Notes: generated from the sequence alone by a model not told the origin. DNA of 64,000 bases from an uncultured beta proteobacterium (GCA_903908065.1 CAIVQO010000077.1:37381-101380), one strand, 5' to 3'; counted from the first letter of the stretch, positions 1 through 13,991 are shown. Numbers and translations: made by a program.

Positions 1-1
1 G

Positions 2-1003
2 CTGCAGCTTGGCCCGGGCCTGGGCGCCGGCGGCAAGCCGGAGAAGGCGCGCGAACTGGCGATTGCAGAGCGTGAGCGTATCGCCGAGGCGCTGCAGGGC
101 GCGCACATGGTCTTCATCACCGCCGGCATGGGTGGCGGCACTGGCACCGGCGCCGGCCCGGTGGTGGCCGAGGTGGCGCGCGAGCTGGGCATCCTCACGG
201 TGGCGGTGGTGACCAAGCCCTTCGAATACGAAGGCAAGCGCAAGCGCCTGGCCGAAGACGGCGTCGCCGAACTTTCGCGCCACGTCGATTCGCTGATCGT
301 GATCCTCAACGAGAAGCTGGAGGAAGTGCTGGGCGACGAAGTCAGCATGCTGGAGGCCTTCAAGGCGGCCGACAACGTGTTGCGCAACGCCGTCGGCGGC
401 ATTGCCGAAATCATCAACGTGCCGGGTCTGGTGAACGTCGACTTCGAGGACGTGCGCACGGTGATGGGCGAGATGGGCAAGGCGATGATGGGCTCGGCGG
501 TTGCCGCCGGCGTCGATCGCGCCCGCGTTGCCGCCGAGGAAGCCGTCGCCAGCCCGCTGCTGGAAGGCATCGAGCTGTCCGGCGCCCGTGGCGTGCTGGT
601 CAACATCACTGCCAGCACCACGCTGGGCCTCAAGGAATACAAGGAGGTGATGAAGACCATCCGCCAATACACGGCGCCCGAAGCGACCGTGATTTGCGGC
701 GCGGTGTTCGACGAGGCCATGGAAGACCAGCTGCGCGTCACCGTGGTGGCCACGGGCCTTGGCATCGTCGCTGCACGCGAAGCGGCCAAGCCCAGTATGC
801 GGGTGGTGGAGACGGTTGGTTTGCGTACCGGCACCGACAACCTGCAGGTGTTCGATGTCGCCAGTGTGCAGGGCGCGATCGACCTCTCCAGCGTCAGCGT
901 CAGCGGTCGCGGCAGCCCGCGCAATGCGCAAGCCGACGCGATGGCGGCTTCGGGCGTGGACAAGTACGACATTCCGGCCTTCCTGCGCCGTCAGTCGGAC
1001 TGA
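2..1003 (+). CDS. ftsZ: Cell division protein FtsZ (5' truncated by window)
   Basis: Tubulin-like GTPase that polymerises at midcell into the Z ring. The reading frame is open from base 2, so the first part of the protein lies outside the window; about 333 residues are visible. The tubulin signature GGGTGTG is near visible residue 44, and the T7-loop region NVDFEDVRTVM follows. The C-terminal peptide DKYDIPAFLRRQ is the conserved tail that binds FtsA/ZipA-type partners. The track's ATG at 107 is internal, because the frame upstream encodes typical FtsZ sequence (LGPGLGAGGKPEKA). lpxC follows on the same strand, as at the end of the dcw cluster in many proteobacteria. Confidence 0.97.
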   Translation: MQLGPGLGAGGKPEKARELAIAERERIAEALQGAHMVFITAGMGGGTGTGAGPVVAEVARELGILTVAVVTKPFEYEGKRKRLAEDGVAELSRHVDSLIVILNEKLEEVLGDEVSMLEAFKAADNVLRNAVGGIAEIINVPGLVNVDFEDVRTVMGEMGKAMMGSAVAAGVDRARVAAEEAVASPLLEGIELSGARGVLVNITASTTLGLKEYKEVMKTIRQYTAPEATVICGAVFDEAMEDQLRVTVVATGLGIVAAREAAKPSMRVVETVGLRTGTDNLQVFDVASVQGAIDLSSVSVSGRGSPRNAQADAMAASGVDKYDIPAFLRRQSD

Positions 1004-1021
1004 GTTTTTCGCCACACGAAA

Positions 1022-1059
1022 GCCCGGCACGGGGGGCTGCCTCCCCCGCTGTGCCGGGC
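1022..1059 (+). terminator. GC-rich hairpin after ftsZ
   Basis: GCCCGGCAC and GTGCCGGGC form a perfect 9-bp outer stem, with GGGGG/CCCCC pairing inside it, 18 bases after the ftsZ stop. There is no clear T-run, so it may act as a weak terminator or an mRNA 3' stabiliser rather than a classic intrinsic terminator. Confidence 0.5.
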
Positions 1060-1067
1060 ATGCGTGC

Positions 1068-1073
1068 TAAAAT
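1068..1073 (+). promoter_or_regulatory. Putative lpxC promoter -10 box
   Basis: TAAAAT preceded by TGC gives an extended -10 (TGCTAAAAT) right after the ftsZ hairpin and 36 bases before the lpxC ATG. No convincing -35 is visible. The same hairpin-then-TAAAAT layout recurs before secA. Confidence 0.45.
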
Positions 1074-1109
1074 TGCGGCTCCGCAGCATCCCTTCTTCAT
1101 CCGCCTCCC

Positions 1110-2024
1110 ATGCTTCGTCAGCGCACCCTGAAAACCGTGGTCAAGGCCACCGGCGTGGGACTCCACTCCGGTGCCAAGGTCACGCTCATGCTGCGCCCGG
1201 CCCAGCCGGGCACGGGGGTCGTGTTCCGTCGCGTCGATCTGAATCCGCCGGTTGACCTCAAGGCCGATCCCTTGGGGGTAGGCGATACGCGACTGGCGTC
1301 CTGCCTGGAAAAGGACGGCGCCAAGGTCGCCACCGTCGAGCATCTGATGTCCGCCCTGGCGGGACTGGGCATCGACAACATCTACGTCGATGTCGATGCC
1401 GCCGAGTTGCCGATCATGGACGGCTCGGCTGCGCCCTTCGTCTTCCTGCTGCAATCGGCCGGGATCGAGGAGCAGAACGCGGCGAAGAAATTCCTCCGGG
1501 TGAAAAAGACGGTCGAGGTCAAGGACGGCGACAAATGGGCGCGCCTCTCGCCCTACGACGGCTTCAGCCTCGATTTCTCGATTGTCTTCAATCATCCGGC
1601 GGTGGATCGCTCGGCCTCGCGTGCGCGAGTGGATTTTGGCGACCAGTCCTACCTGAAGGAAGTCGCCCGCGCCCGCACCTTCGGCTTCATGCAGGACGTC
1701 GAATCCCTGCGTGATCAGGGCCTGGCCCTCGGCGGCAGCCTGGAAAACGCCATCGTGATGGACGAGTACCGGGTGCTCAACAGCGAAGGCCTGCGTTACG
1801 CCGACGAGTTCGTCAAGCACAAGATCCTCGACGCCATCGGCGATCTCTACCTCGCTGGCCACCCGTTGTTGGCTGCGTTCTCGGCCCACAAGTCAGGCCA
1901 TGCCCTGAACAACCAGCTGCTGCGGGCCCTGCTGGCTGACGCGGATTCCTGGGAACTGGTCAGTTTCCAGCGCGCCGAGGACGCACCCGGGCGCATCGCC
2001 AGCCTGTACCCGCAGCTTGCCTGA
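1110..2024 (+). CDS. lpxC: UDP-3-O-acyl-N-acetylglucosamine deacetylase LpxC
   Basis: Zinc-dependent deacetylase for the committed step of lipid A synthesis, in the cytoplasm. At 304 residues it has the normal family length. The catalytic Glu77-His78 pair in TVEHLMSAL corresponds to E78/H79 of the E. coli enzyme. [13 protein letters not shown] supplies the other zinc ligands (His and Asp), and [10 protein letters not shown] holds the general-acid histidine. The start at MLRQRTLK matches family N-termini. It follows ftsZ after 106 bases, with its own likely promoter, and is followed after 3 bases by a small membrane-protein gene. Confidence 0.97.
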   Translation: MLRQRTLKTVVKATGVGLHSGAKVTLMLRPAQPGTGVVFRRVDLNPPVDLKADPLGVGDTRLASCLEKDGAKVATVEHLMSALAGLGIDNIYVDVDAAELPIMDGSAAPFVFLLQSAGIEEQNAAKKFLRVKKTVEVKDGDKWARLSPYDGFSLDFSIVFNHPAVDRSASRARVDFGDQSYLKEVARARTFGFMQDVESLRDQGLALGGSLENAIVMDEYRVLNSEGLRYADEFVKHKILDAIGDLYLAGHPLLAAFSAHKSGHALNNQLLRALLADADSWELVSFQRAEDAPGRIASLYPQLA

Positions 2025-2027
2025 GCC

Positions 2028-2210
2028 ATGTTCGTCCTGCGCATCGTCGGCATTCTGACGGCGATCGCAATCGGCAGTGGCATCCTGGCCTGGCTGATCA
2101 CCCGCGATCGACGCTACCTTGTGCTTTCGGGCCGCCTCGCGCTGGGCGCCCTGGCCTTTGCCTTGTTTATGCTGCTGCTGTTGGCGGCCGAGCGCCTGAT
2201 CATTCTTTGA
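2028..2210 (+). CDS. Small two-helix membrane protein
   Basis: A 60-residue protein starting 3 bases after the lpxC stop. Two hydrophobic segments (about residues 4-24 and 33-56) flank a basic turn TRDRRY, which suggests a helical hairpin in the inner membrane. I do not recognise a named family. Its tight coupling to lpxC and clean start make it more likely a real gene than a chance ORF. Its last 11 bases overlap the end of the convergent DciA-like gene. Confidence 0.6.
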   Translation: MFVLRIVGILTAIAIGSGILAWLITRDRRYLVLSGRLALGALAFALFMLLLLAAERLIIL

Positions 2211-2637
2211 CGCTTTGCAGCAGCCGCTCCAGGGCCGCCTTCAGCGGGGATCCGCCGGGGAGTGCCTGGGACAGCTGGGTGAGTCCTTGCTTCTGCTTAA
2301 TCCCTGGCAGGGCGGGACGTTCGCGAGCTTGCCTGGTCGAAGCCGGGATTCCGGCTTGCACTCGAACCTCGATTTGGGTAACCTTCACCCCCTTATTTGA
2401 CAATTCGCTGGCGAGACGCGGTCCCAACTGACGGACCTTCGCGGCGACCGCGCCGTTGGCGGCGTGGATAAAGAGTTTCCCCAGACGGAAGTTGGCAACC
2501 CGCGCATGGGGCGCAAGCGCCGCGGGCAGGGCAGCTTCCAGAGTTCGCTGGAATTGGAGCAGACGTTGGGCGTGGGCCGCGAGCCGCGCCATGCTGTCGC
2601 CGGACACAAGGTGTTCCTGGAGGCTGCGCGATGTCAT
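2200..2637 (-). CDS. DUF721/DciA-like protein
   Basis: A 145-residue protein of the DUF721 family, which includes DciA, the loader of replicative helicase DnaB in bacteria lacking DnaC. The KH-like core reads RVANFRLGKLFIHAANGAVAAKVRQLGPRLASEL, and the tail is basic. The track shows a 500-residue ORF, but its N-terminal two thirds are antisense to the M23 peptidase and are not real. I start at ATG 2637 (MTSRSLQEHL), as in family members; an in-frame ATG at 2715 is possible. It is divergent from the M23 gene, a common arrangement next to lpxC and secA in Betaproteobacteria. Confidence 0.85.
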   Translation of the reverse strand: MTSRSLQEHLVSGDSMARLAAHAQRLLQFQRTLEAALPAALAPHARVANFRLGKLFIHAANGAVAAKVRQLGPRLASELSNKGVKVTQIEVRVQAGIPASTRQARERPALPGIKQKQGLTQLSQALPGGSPLKAALERLLQSVKE

Positions 2638-2709
2638 TGATTTGGTTATCCGGGTCGGGCGACTGCTGTCGGGTCGGTCGTTCCGGAAAGAAGCTGAAGG
2701 GAGAGAAGT

Positions 2710-3657
2710 TTGCATATTATTCTCGTCTCGGATCGCCTTGCAACCGCAAGAAGCATCACCCTGACCTGGCGTCACCTTATCCTGTTTGCCGCCGCCATGA
2801 TGGCGTCGGTGGTGACGCTCTCCTCCGTGTTCTCCTACGTTACCGTGCGCCATGCCGCCGAGTTGCGCCTGCCTTTCCTGCAGGACATGCTGCGTTCGAT
2901 GAACGCCGAGGAGACCGAGAAATCCAAGGATTTCGTGCGCGAAAACCTCAATGCGATGGCCGTCAAGCTGGGCGAGATGCAGGCCCAGTTGCTGCGCCTC
3001 GACACCATGGGCGAACGCCTGGCGGCCATGGCCGGCGTCAAGCCGCAGGAACTCAAGGCCTTCGAGGGCAAATCCGACGGTCGCGGCGGCCCCCTGCTCA
3101 ACCCGAGCTCGATGTCGTCCACCGAACTCCAGCGCGCGGTCGATGCCCTGGCGCGGCAGGTCGAGGCCAAATCGGATGCGATCTCGATGATCGAATCCCA
3201 ACTGCTGGAAGAACGCATCAAGAAGAGCCTGCTGCCCACCAGCCTGCCGGTGGAGGCGCAATGGAACGCATCGGCCTACGGCTGGCGTGTCGACCCCTTC
3301 ACCGGGGAGCGGGCCATGCACGAAGGCGTTGATTTCGTCGCCCTCCCGGGGACGCAAATCCGTGCTGCGGCTGCCGGCGTGGTGGTTGCCGCCGAGCGCC
3401 ACCCGCAATATGGCTTTCTGGTCGAAATCGACCATGGCAAGGACCTGACCACGCGTTACGCGCATGCCTCCAAGCTGCTGGTCAAGCCGGGCCAGTTGAT
3501 CAAGCGCGGACAAAAGATCGCCGAAGTCGGCTCGAGCGGCCGCTCCACGGGACCCCACCTGCATTTCGAGGTGCGCATCCGCGGCATTGCGCAAAATCCC
3601 GATCGTTTCCTGCGCATGGCGCAGAACGGGCAGCGGCCGCCGCCCAAGCGCAACTGA
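2710..3657 (+). CDS. M23/LytM-domain peptidoglycan endopeptidase, membrane anchored
   Basis: A 315-residue periplasmic enzyme or amidase activator. The order is a short cytoplasmic start, one membrane helix (about 20-42), a long charged coiled-coil region (about 50-180), then the LytM domain (about 195-300). Zinc ligands are seen in HEGVD and in the PHLHFEV motif, and the TRYAH segment is intact, so the domain looks catalytically competent. The start is TTG at 2710, chosen because HIILVSDRLA is the usual N-terminus of these betaproteobacterial proteins and GGGAGAGAAG lies just upstream. It sits between the dciA-like gene and secA. Confidence 0.9.
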   Translation: MHIILVSDRLATARSITLTWRHLILFAAAMMASVVTLSSVFSYVTVRHAAELRLPFLQDMLRSMNAEETEKSKDFVRENLNAMAVKLGEMQAQLLRLDTMGERLAAMAGVKPQELKAFEGKSDGRGGPLLNPSSMSSTELQRAVDALARQVEAKSDAISMIESQLLEERIKKSLLPTSLPVEAQWNASAYGWRVDPFTGERAMHEGVDFVALPGTQIRAAAAGVVVAAERHPQYGFLVEIDHGKDLTTRYAHASKLLVKPGQLIKRGQKIAEVGSSGRSTGPHLHFEVRIRGIAQNPDRFLRMAQNGQRPPPKRN

Positions 3658-3680
3658 GGGCTTTCGGGCGCAGGCTTGGC

Positions 3681-3700
3681 GCGGGGAGCACTCTCCCCGC
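3681..3700 (+). terminator. Hairpin after M23 gene
   Basis: A perfect 8-bp stem, GCGGGGAG / CTCCCCGC, with a CACT loop 23 bases after the M23 stop. A T-rich stretch (GTTTTGCTTTT) comes only after the following TAAAAT box. It is a possible terminator that also borders the secA promoter. Confidence 0.5.
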
Positions 3701-3704
3701 ATGG

Positions 3705-3710
3705 TAAAAT
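3705..3710 (+). promoter_or_regulatory. Putative secA promoter -10 box
   Basis: TAAAAT lies 4 bases after the hairpin and 42 bases before the secA ATG. It is followed by CTGCG, much as the lpxC box is followed by TGCGG. No -35 is obvious. Confidence 0.45.
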
Positions 3711-3752
3711 CTGCGTTTTGCTTTTACCGGCTGAAGCGCGGCCGCGTTCCTC

Positions 3753-7464
<3,712 letters not shown>

Positions 7465-7474
<10 letters not shown>

Positions 7475-8109
7475 GCCAGGCCGAGCTGGCTGCAATGGTC
7501 CTCGCCACGGCGCGGGCGATGAATGCCTCTGGCATCAATCGCGGTAGCGCCGGCAATGTCAGCGCGCGCTGCGACAGCGGCTTCCTGATCACCCCCACCG
7601 GCATGGCCTACGACGCCTGCTCACCGGATGACATGGTGATGGTCGGCATGGACGGCGCGCCGCGCGGTCGGCGCAAGCCCTCCTCGGAATGGCGTTTCCA
7701 CCGCGACATATACGCGGCACGGCCGGAGGCCGGGGCGGTGGTGCATACGCATTCGCCCTTTGCCACGGCGCTGGCCTGCCAGGAGCAGGCCATCCCGGCT
7801 TTCCACTACATGGTGGCGCGCTTCGGCGGTGACGACGTGCGCTGTGCCGCCTACGCCACCTTCGGCACCCAGGAGCTTTCCGACGCCATCGTGATGGCGC
7901 TGCAGGACCGCAGCGCCTGCCTGATGGCGCATCACGGCATGGTGGTGTTCGGCCGCGATTGCGACCACGCCCTGGCCCTGGCGGTAGAGCTGGAAACCCT
8001 GTGCGAGCACTACTGGCGCGTCCTGCAGCTGGGTGCGCCGAGGCTACTCGACGCCGCGGAAATGCAGCGCGTGCTGGCGAAGTTTGCGAGCTACGGTCAG
8101 CAGGACTGA
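7465..8109 (+). CDS. Class II aldolase, probable methylthioribulose-phosphate aldolase (Ald2-like)
   Basis: A 214-residue fuculose-aldolase/adducin-type protein. Metal ligands fall where fuculose-phosphate aldolase has them: Glu75, His94 and His96 in HTHSP, and His157 in AHHGM. Family members include true aldolases and MtnB dehydratase. The overlap with mtnA points to the product of MtnA as substrate. It could be the DHAP-shunt aldolase, splitting methylthioribulose-1-phosphate into DHAP and methylthioacetaldehyde, or MtnB. HHGMVVFG resembles the fuculose/Ald2 branch, and no mtnC or mtnD lies nearby, so I favour aldolase. The exact substrate is inferred. Confidence 0.75.
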
Positions 8110-8280
8110 GAGCTTGTGAATCCCGAAAGGGACTTGCTTTGCGGCGTAAATCTACTGCGCGTGCCGGATCGGGGCTTGGGCGGTGGTCGCTATCCTCATG
8201 TACAACAACCTACATTCCGGTAGCTGCGCTCCGGCCGCACCCCGCTGCGGCCCGCTCGCGACGATTTCTCCACAAGCTCT
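8109..8280. repeat. Intergenic element with 10-bp terminal inverted repeats
   Basis: Fills most of the gap between the aldolase and fbp. AGAGCTTGTG at the left end (starting in the aldolase stop codon) is the exact reverse complement of CACAAGCTCT at the right end. Inside are an ATGTA/TACAT dyad and GC-rich blocks with GCTGCG-type repeats. No plausible ORF is visible. It looks like a short non-coding repeat of the MITE or REP-cluster kind, but I see no second copy in the window. Confidence 0.5.
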
Positions 8281-8292
8281 GAGGCGCCTGGC

Positions 8293-9291
<999 letters not shown>

Positions 9292-9323
9292 GGTCGCAAC
9301 GGGGCTGGCGGAAAGGTGCGAGG

Positions 9324-9329
9324 ATTATA
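9324..9329 (-). promoter_or_regulatory. Putative fbp promoter -10 box
   Basis: A perfect TATAAT on the minus strand, 32 bases upstream of the fbp ATG. The -35 region at 17-bp spacing (AACGAT) is poor, so an activator may be needed. Confidence 0.5.
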
Positions 9330-9409
9330 GCCGCCGGCTTCCGCGAATCGTTGCCGGGGCTGTGCCGGAGGGGCTTTGCTGCTATGCTGTCTCGAAAAAA
9401 TCGGGAGGA

Positions 9410-11929
9410 ATGGCCGGTGTTCCACGCAATTCCTGTTTCCTTGGTCGCGGACGGCCAGCGCCGTCATGCATCGCCGCCATGAGCGGGGACGCCGCGACGC
9501 CGCGTTCGCGCTGGCAAACGCCGGAAGAGGCGGAGAGCTACTACCGGCAGGTGATCGATAGCGCCATCGACGGCTTCTTCGCCATCGATGCCCAGCGCCG
9601 CTTCGTCGAAGTCAATGACCGGCTCTGCGAATTGTTCGGCTACCCGCGCGAGGAATGGCTGGGGCGCACGCCGCTCGATTTCATCACCGCGGAAAGCCGC
9701 GCCGAACTGATCCGGCAAATGCAGCGCATCGACACCAGCGACCGCCGACGCTATCAACTGGTGGCGCAGCGCAAGGATGGCAGCACCTTTCCCATCCTGC
9801 TCAACAACTCCACCCATCGCAACGCACAAGGTGAGGTCACCGGCTCCTTCGGCTTCATCACCGACCTGACGCCTATCCTCGCCGCGCAGCAGGCGGTGGC
9901 CGAATCGGAACGCGAGCTGCGCGGCATCCTCGACGACCTGCAGGACACCTATTACCGCACCGACCAGTCCGGCGTCATCGTGCGTGCCTCGCGCTCCGTT
10001 GAAGATTTGCTGGGCTACAAGGTCGAGGAAGTCCTTGGCCGCCGGCTGGCCGACCTGTATTGGTCGCAAGGCGATCGCGACGACTTCCTGGCGCGCATGC
10101 AGGCGAACGGCGGGCACATCGTCGGCGGCGAATCCCGACTGCGGCACAAGGACGGCCGCGAACTCTGGGTCCTCACCACCGCGCACTTCATTCGCGATGA
10201 CAAGGGTAACGTGGTCGGCGTCGAGGGCACCACCCGCGACAACACCCGGCAGCGGTTGATCCAACAGCAGCTGCGGCTGGCGGCCAAGGTGTTCGAGAGC
10301 AGCGGCGAGGCGATCATGATCACCGATCCGGATGGCGTGATCGTTTCCGTCAACCAGGCCTTCACTGCGGTCACCGGCTACGAGTCGACCGACGTGGCCG
10401 GGCGCAATGCCAGCCTGCTCGCCTCCGGGCGGCATTCCGCCGAGTTCTTTGCCGACCTCTGGCAGCAGCTGGGTAAGACCGGATACTGGCAGGGCGAGAT
10501 CTGGAACCGGCGGCGCAACGGCGAGGTTTTTCCCGAATGGCTCGGCATTTCCACCGTGCGCGACGAGCGGGGCGTGCTGGTCAATTACATAGGCATTTTT
10601 TCAGACATCAGCGAGCGCAAGGCCGCCGCCGCCAGGATCGAATACCTGGCGCACCACGACACGCTGACCGGCCTGCCCAACCGGCTCCTGCTCAAGGATC
10701 GCATGGCACAGGCGATCGCGCTGGCCGAACGCAGCGGGCGCCGCGTGGCCCTGTTGTTCGTCGACCTCGACCGCTTCAAGGCGGTCAACGATTCCTATGG
10801 GCATCCGGTGGGCGACATCCTCCTGCGTGAGGCTGCCCTGCGCCTGCAGTCCTGCGTGCGCGAGTCCGACACGATCAGCCGGCATGGCGGCGACGAGTTC
10901 CTAGTGGTCCTCAACGAAGTGCAGGATTCGCAGGTGCCGGCGCAGGTGGCGGCCAAGATCATGTCCGCGCTGGCGCAGACCTTCCACATCGAGGGCCATG
11001 AAGCCAGCATTTCGGCGTCGGTGGGCATTGCCGTGTATCCCGACGACGGCGCCGATTTCGACGAGTTGCTGAAGAAAGCCGACACCGCCATGTACCACGC
11101 CAAGGAAGCCGGGCGCAACGCCTTCCGCTTCCACACCCAGCCGATGAACGTTGCGGCGCGGCAACGCCTCGACCTTCACCTGCGCTTGCGTGAGGCAATG
11201 GGCCGCGACGAGTTTGAACTGTATTACCAGCCCACGGTGGCGCTGGACGGTGGCCGGGTGGTGGGTGGCGAGGCCCTGCTGCGCTGGCGCGTGCCAGGCG
11301 AGGGGGTGCTGAGCGCCGGCGAGTTCATTGCCGCGGCGGAACACGGAGGTTTGATCGTGCCACTCGGGGATTGGGTGCTGCACCAGGCCTGCCGGGAGTT
11401 GGCACGCTGGCAGAAGGCAGGGCGCCGGGACCTTGCCCTGTCGGTAAACATCTCGCCGATCCAGTTCCGGCGTGGTGACGTTGAGGACACCTTGCGCCGC
11501 GCCCTGGCCGCGTCCGGGGCCGATCCGGCCGGACTGGAGCTCGAATTCGGCGAAGCGATCCTGGCCGAAGGCAGCGATTCCGTCTGCGCCTGCCTGGGCA
11601 AGCTCAAGGCGCTGGGCCTGCGCCTGGTGATCGACGATTACGGCAGCGGCAGTTCCAGCCTGTCGGCGCTCAAGCGATTCGGCATCGATGCCCTGAAGAT
11701 CGACCGCGGCTTCGTCGGCGCTCTCGCGTCAGACGCCGGGAATGCAAACCTGGTGCGCGCCACGATAGGCATTGCCGAGAACCTCGGCCTGCGGGTCCAG
11801 GCCGAGGGCGTCGAAACGGACCGGGTCGCCGGTGAATTGAGGGCGATGGGTTGTACCCTGGCGCAGGGCTACGGTTTGGGCCGGCCGCTGCCGGCCGCGC
11901 AGTTCCGCCAGCTGGTCGGCATCGCCTGA
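9410..11929 (+). CDS. PAS-PAS-PAS-GGDEF-EAL cyclic-di-GMP turnover protein
   Basis: Cytoplasmic sensor with both cyclase and phosphodiesterase modules; no membrane helix is seen. Three PAS domains lie at about 42-160, 165-280 and 288-405. GGDEF follows at about 413-575 with an intact GGDEF motif near 493 and an RESD inhibitory site five residues before it. EAL spans about 593-835. EALLRW, LKIDRGF and AEGVET are intact, but the usual DDFGTGYSSL is DDYGSGSSSL and ITES is FGEA, so EAL activity is uncertain. ATG 9410 has GGGAGG one base upstream, which is tight; ATG 9479 is the alternative. The track start at 8873 is antisense to fbp. Confidence 0.88.
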   Translation: MAGVPRNSCFLGRGRPAPSCIAAMSGDAATPRSRWQTPEEAESYYRQVIDSAIDGFFAIDAQRRFVEVNDRLCELFGYPREEWLGRTPLDFITAESRAELIRQMQRIDTSDRRRYQLVAQRKDGSTFPILLNNSTHRNAQGEVTGSFGFITDLTPILAAQQAVAESERELRGILDDLQDTYYRTDQSGVIVRASRSVEDLLGYKVEEVLGRRLADLYWSQGDRDDFLARMQANGGHIVGGESRLRHKDGRELWVLTTAHFIRDDKGNVVGVEGTTRDNTRQRLIQQQLRLAAKVFESSGEAIMITDPDGVIVSVNQAFTAVTGYESTDVAGRNASLLASGRHSAEFFADLWQQLGKTGYWQGEIWNRRRNGEVFPEWLGISTVRDERGVLVNYIGIFSDISERKAAAARIEYLAHHDTLTGLPNRLLLKDRMAQAIALAERSGRRVALLFVDLDRFKAVNDSYGHPVGDILLREAALRLQSCVRESDTISRHGGDEFLVVLNEVQDSQVPAQVAAKIMSALAQTFHIEGHEASISASVGIAVYPDDGADFDELLKKADTAMYHAKEAGRNAFRFHTQPMNVAARQRLDLHLRLREAMGRDEFELYYQPTVALDGGRVVGGEALLRWRVPGEGVLSAGEFIAAAEHGGLIVPLGDWVLHQACRELARWQKAGRRDLALSVNISPIQFRRGDVEDTLRRALAASGADPAGLELEFGEAILAEGSDSVCACLGKLKALGLRLVIDDYGSGSSSLSALKRFGIDALKIDRGFVGALASDAGNANLVRATIGIAENLGLRVQAEGVETDRVAGELRAMGCTLAQGYGLGRPLPAAQFRQLVGIA

Positions 11930-11939
11930 CCGGCGACCA

Positions 11940-12764
11940 TCACCGCCAGCGATTGATGGCGTCGCGGGTTTCCAGGGCCACCTTGCGCGCCGCCGCGGCG
12001 TAGTCCTCGCCCTTGCCGGCATACAGGATGGCGCGTGAGGAATTGATCATCAGCCCGGTGCCGGCGGCGGTGCGCCCGGCTTTCACCGTTGCCTCGATGT
12101 CGCCCCCCTGGGCGCCGATGCCCGGCACCAGCAAAGGCATTTCGCCGACGATCTCGCGCACGCGTGCGATCTCGCCGGGAAAGGTGGCGCCGACCACCAG
12201 CGCGCACTGGCCGCTGGTGTTCCATTCGCCGGCCACCAGTTGCGCGACGTGTTCGAAAATCGCCGTCTCGCCAGCGCCGACTTTTGCCTTGAGGAACTGC
12301 AGGTCGCTGCCGCCCGGGTTGGAGGTGCGGCAGAGCAGGATCACGCCCTTGTCCTGGTAAGCCAGCCAGGGCTCCACCGAGTCGCGGCCCATGTAGGGAT
12401 TCACCGTCACCGCATCGGCCTGGTAGCGTTCGAAGGCCTCGATCGCGTATTGCTCGGCGGTGCTGCCGATGTCGCCGCGCTTGGCATCGAGGATTACCGG
12501 CACGCCCGGGTGCCTGGCGTGTATGTGCGCGATCAGGGCTTCCAGCTGGTCCTCGGCACGGCGCGCGGCAAAGTAGGCGATCTGCGGCTTGAAGGCGCAG
12601 GCGAGGTCGGCCGTGGCATCGGCAATGTCGCTGCAGAAACGGAGAATCGCGTCGGGTGCGTCCTTGAGGTGCGCCGGAAATTTCGCCGGGTCGGGGTCGA
12701 GCCCGACGCAAAGCAGCGAGTCGTTCTTCTTCCAGGCAGCGCCTAGGGTGTCAATGAAGGTCAT
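11940..12764 (-). CDS. pyrF: Orotidine-5'-phosphate decarboxylase PyrF (long type)
   Basis: Last step of UMP synthesis, decarboxylating OMP. At 274 residues it is of the longer PyrF type, with the catalytic motif [16 protein letters not shown] at about 92-107 (Lys95). [13 protein letters not shown] and the C-terminal GIGAQGGD phosphate-binding loop fit the family. A KVGAGETA stretch (161-168), encoded by one copy of the dispersed repeat, sits in a loop where I would expect fewer residues. ATG 12764 overlaps the stop of the upstream MFS gene (ATGA), so the two are translationally coupled. The 566-residue track ORF is an out-of-frame run into the transporter. Confidence 0.96.
   Translation of the reverse strand: MTFIDTLGAAWKKNDSLLCVGLDPDPAKFPAHLKDAPDAILRFCSDIADATADLACAFKPQIAYFAARRAEDQLEALIAHIHARHPGVPVILDAKRGDIGSTAEQYAIEAFERYQADAVTVNPYMGRDSVEPWLAYQDKGVILLCRTSNPGGSDLQFLKAKVGAGETAIFEHVAQLVAGEWNTSGQCALVVGATFPGEIARVREIVGEMPLLVPGIGAQGGDIEATVKAGRTAAGTGLMINSSRAILYAGKGEDYAAAARKVALETRDAINRWR
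12261..12283 (-). repeat. Dispersed bipartite repeat, copy 1 (in pyrF)
   Basis: AAGTCGGCGC-N7-ACGGCG on the minus strand, spacer TGGCGAG, exact in both half-sites. It is read in sense in pyrF as KVGAGETA. Confidence 0.85.
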
Positions 12765-13978
12765 GGCTTGGGTTCCGGGGTGAAAGTACGGCGCCACAGC
12801 GGCGCCAGCAGGACAAGGCCGAGCAGCGGGCCGGGCAGCAGCCACCAGGCGATGCGCGGCCCCCATTCTTCCACATGCGCGGTGGCAAGGTGGATCGCGG
12901 CCAGCGTGATGGCGAAGCCGATGCTGTTCTGGATCGCCAGCGCGCTGCCCACATCCTGCGGCGGGCAGGCGCGCGCCGACAACGCCGAGAACTGCGGCGA
13001 ATCGGCGACCACGGCAAAGCCCCAGAACAGCAGCAGCGCCAGCAGCAAGGGCGCCGGCAAGCCGGCGGCGAAAGGAAAGGCCAGGCAGCAGGCGGCCGAG
13101 CCGGCGAGCGCCAGTGCGGCGACGCGGGCGCCGCCAACGCGCAGGCCCAGCTGCCCGCCAGCGATGCAGCCGAGGCCGCCGCTGGCGATCACCGCGAAGC
13201 TCAGCAGCGCTGTGCCGCTGGCCGCATCCAGCCCCAGTCGCGCCGGCAACTCGGTGGACGCCAGCAGCAGCGGGGTCAGGGTCCAGAACGCGTACAGCTC
13301 CCACATGTGCCCGAAGTAGCCGCCGGCCGCGGCGCGGAAGTCGCGGATCGAGAAGGCATGCAGCACGTGGCCGAAAGCGATGCCCTGGCCCTTGCCGCGC
13401 GGTTTCAGGTGCGGTCCGTCGCCTAGCCGGAAGATGGCCGCCGCCGCCAAAACCGCCAGCGCTGAGGAGGCCAGCACCACCTGCTGCCAGGGCCAGCCGC
13501 CACCCAGTGCGCGCAGGCCGTGGGGCAGGGCAGTGCCGAAGGTCAGCATGCCGACCAGCCAGGCCAGGGTCTGCCCGGCGCGCTCGGGGGCCCAGCTCAC
13601 CACCAGCTTCATGCCGATCGGGTAGATGCCGGCGAGGCACAGCCCGACTGCGAAGCGCCAGGCCAGCGCCTGTTCGAGGTTGGCCGCAAGCAGGGCAAAG
13701 CCGGCATTGGCCAGTGCGCCGGCGAGTGCGGCGACAGCGAAGATGCGGCTGGCGGCAAAGCGGTCAGCGAGGCCGCTGATCGCCGCGCCCAGCGTGCCGA
13801 GGATGAAGCCGAGTTGCACCGCATTGGTCAGGCGCCCGATTTCGGCGCTGCCGAGATGCCACTGCCGTGCGAGGTCGGGCGCGGCAGCGTTGGCCGAGAA
13901 CCACAGCGAGGTGCCCAGCAGCTGGGCACCGACCACCAGCATCAGGGCGCGTTGCGCGGGGGATGCGGCGGTGGCCAT
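12761..13978 (-). CDS. Major facilitator superfamily transporter
   Basis: A 405-residue polytopic inner-membrane protein with about 12 hydrophobic segments. The MFS loop motif between helices 2 and 3 appears in degenerate form ([16 protein letters not shown]). [15 protein letters not shown] at the N-terminus resembles the MFS group that includes cyanate- and nitrate-like carriers, but the substrate cannot be read from sequence. It overlaps pyrF by 4 bases and may be cotranscribed; whether it carries a pyrimidine-related solute is speculation. The start is ATG 13978. Confidence 0.85.
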   Translation of the reverse strand: MATAASPAQRALMLVVGAQLLGTSLWFSANAAAPDLARQWHLGSAEIGRLTNAVQLGFILGTLGAAISGLADRFAASRIFAVAALAGALANAGFALLAANLEQALAWRFAVGLCLAGIYPIGMKLVVSWAPERAGQTLAWLVGMLTFGTALPHGLRALGGGWPWQQVVLASSALAVLAAAAIFRLGDGPHLKPRGKGQGIAFGHVLHAFSIRDFRAAAGGYFGHMWELYAFWTLTPLLLASTELPARLGLDAASGTALLSFAVIASGGLGCIAGGQLGLRVGGARVAALALAGSAACCLAFPFAAGLPAPLLLALLLFWGFAVVADSPQFSALSARACPPQDVGSALAIQNSIGFAITLAAIHLATAHVEEWGPRIAWWLLPGPLLGLVLLAPLWRRTFTPEPKP

Positions 13979-13991
13979 CGCGGTGGGGTGC

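Noticed and set aside
2638-3702. N-terminal extension of the DUF721 protein in the track ORF
   Set aside because: Antisense to the M23 peptidase; the DUF721 domain starts after MTSRSLQEH at 2637.
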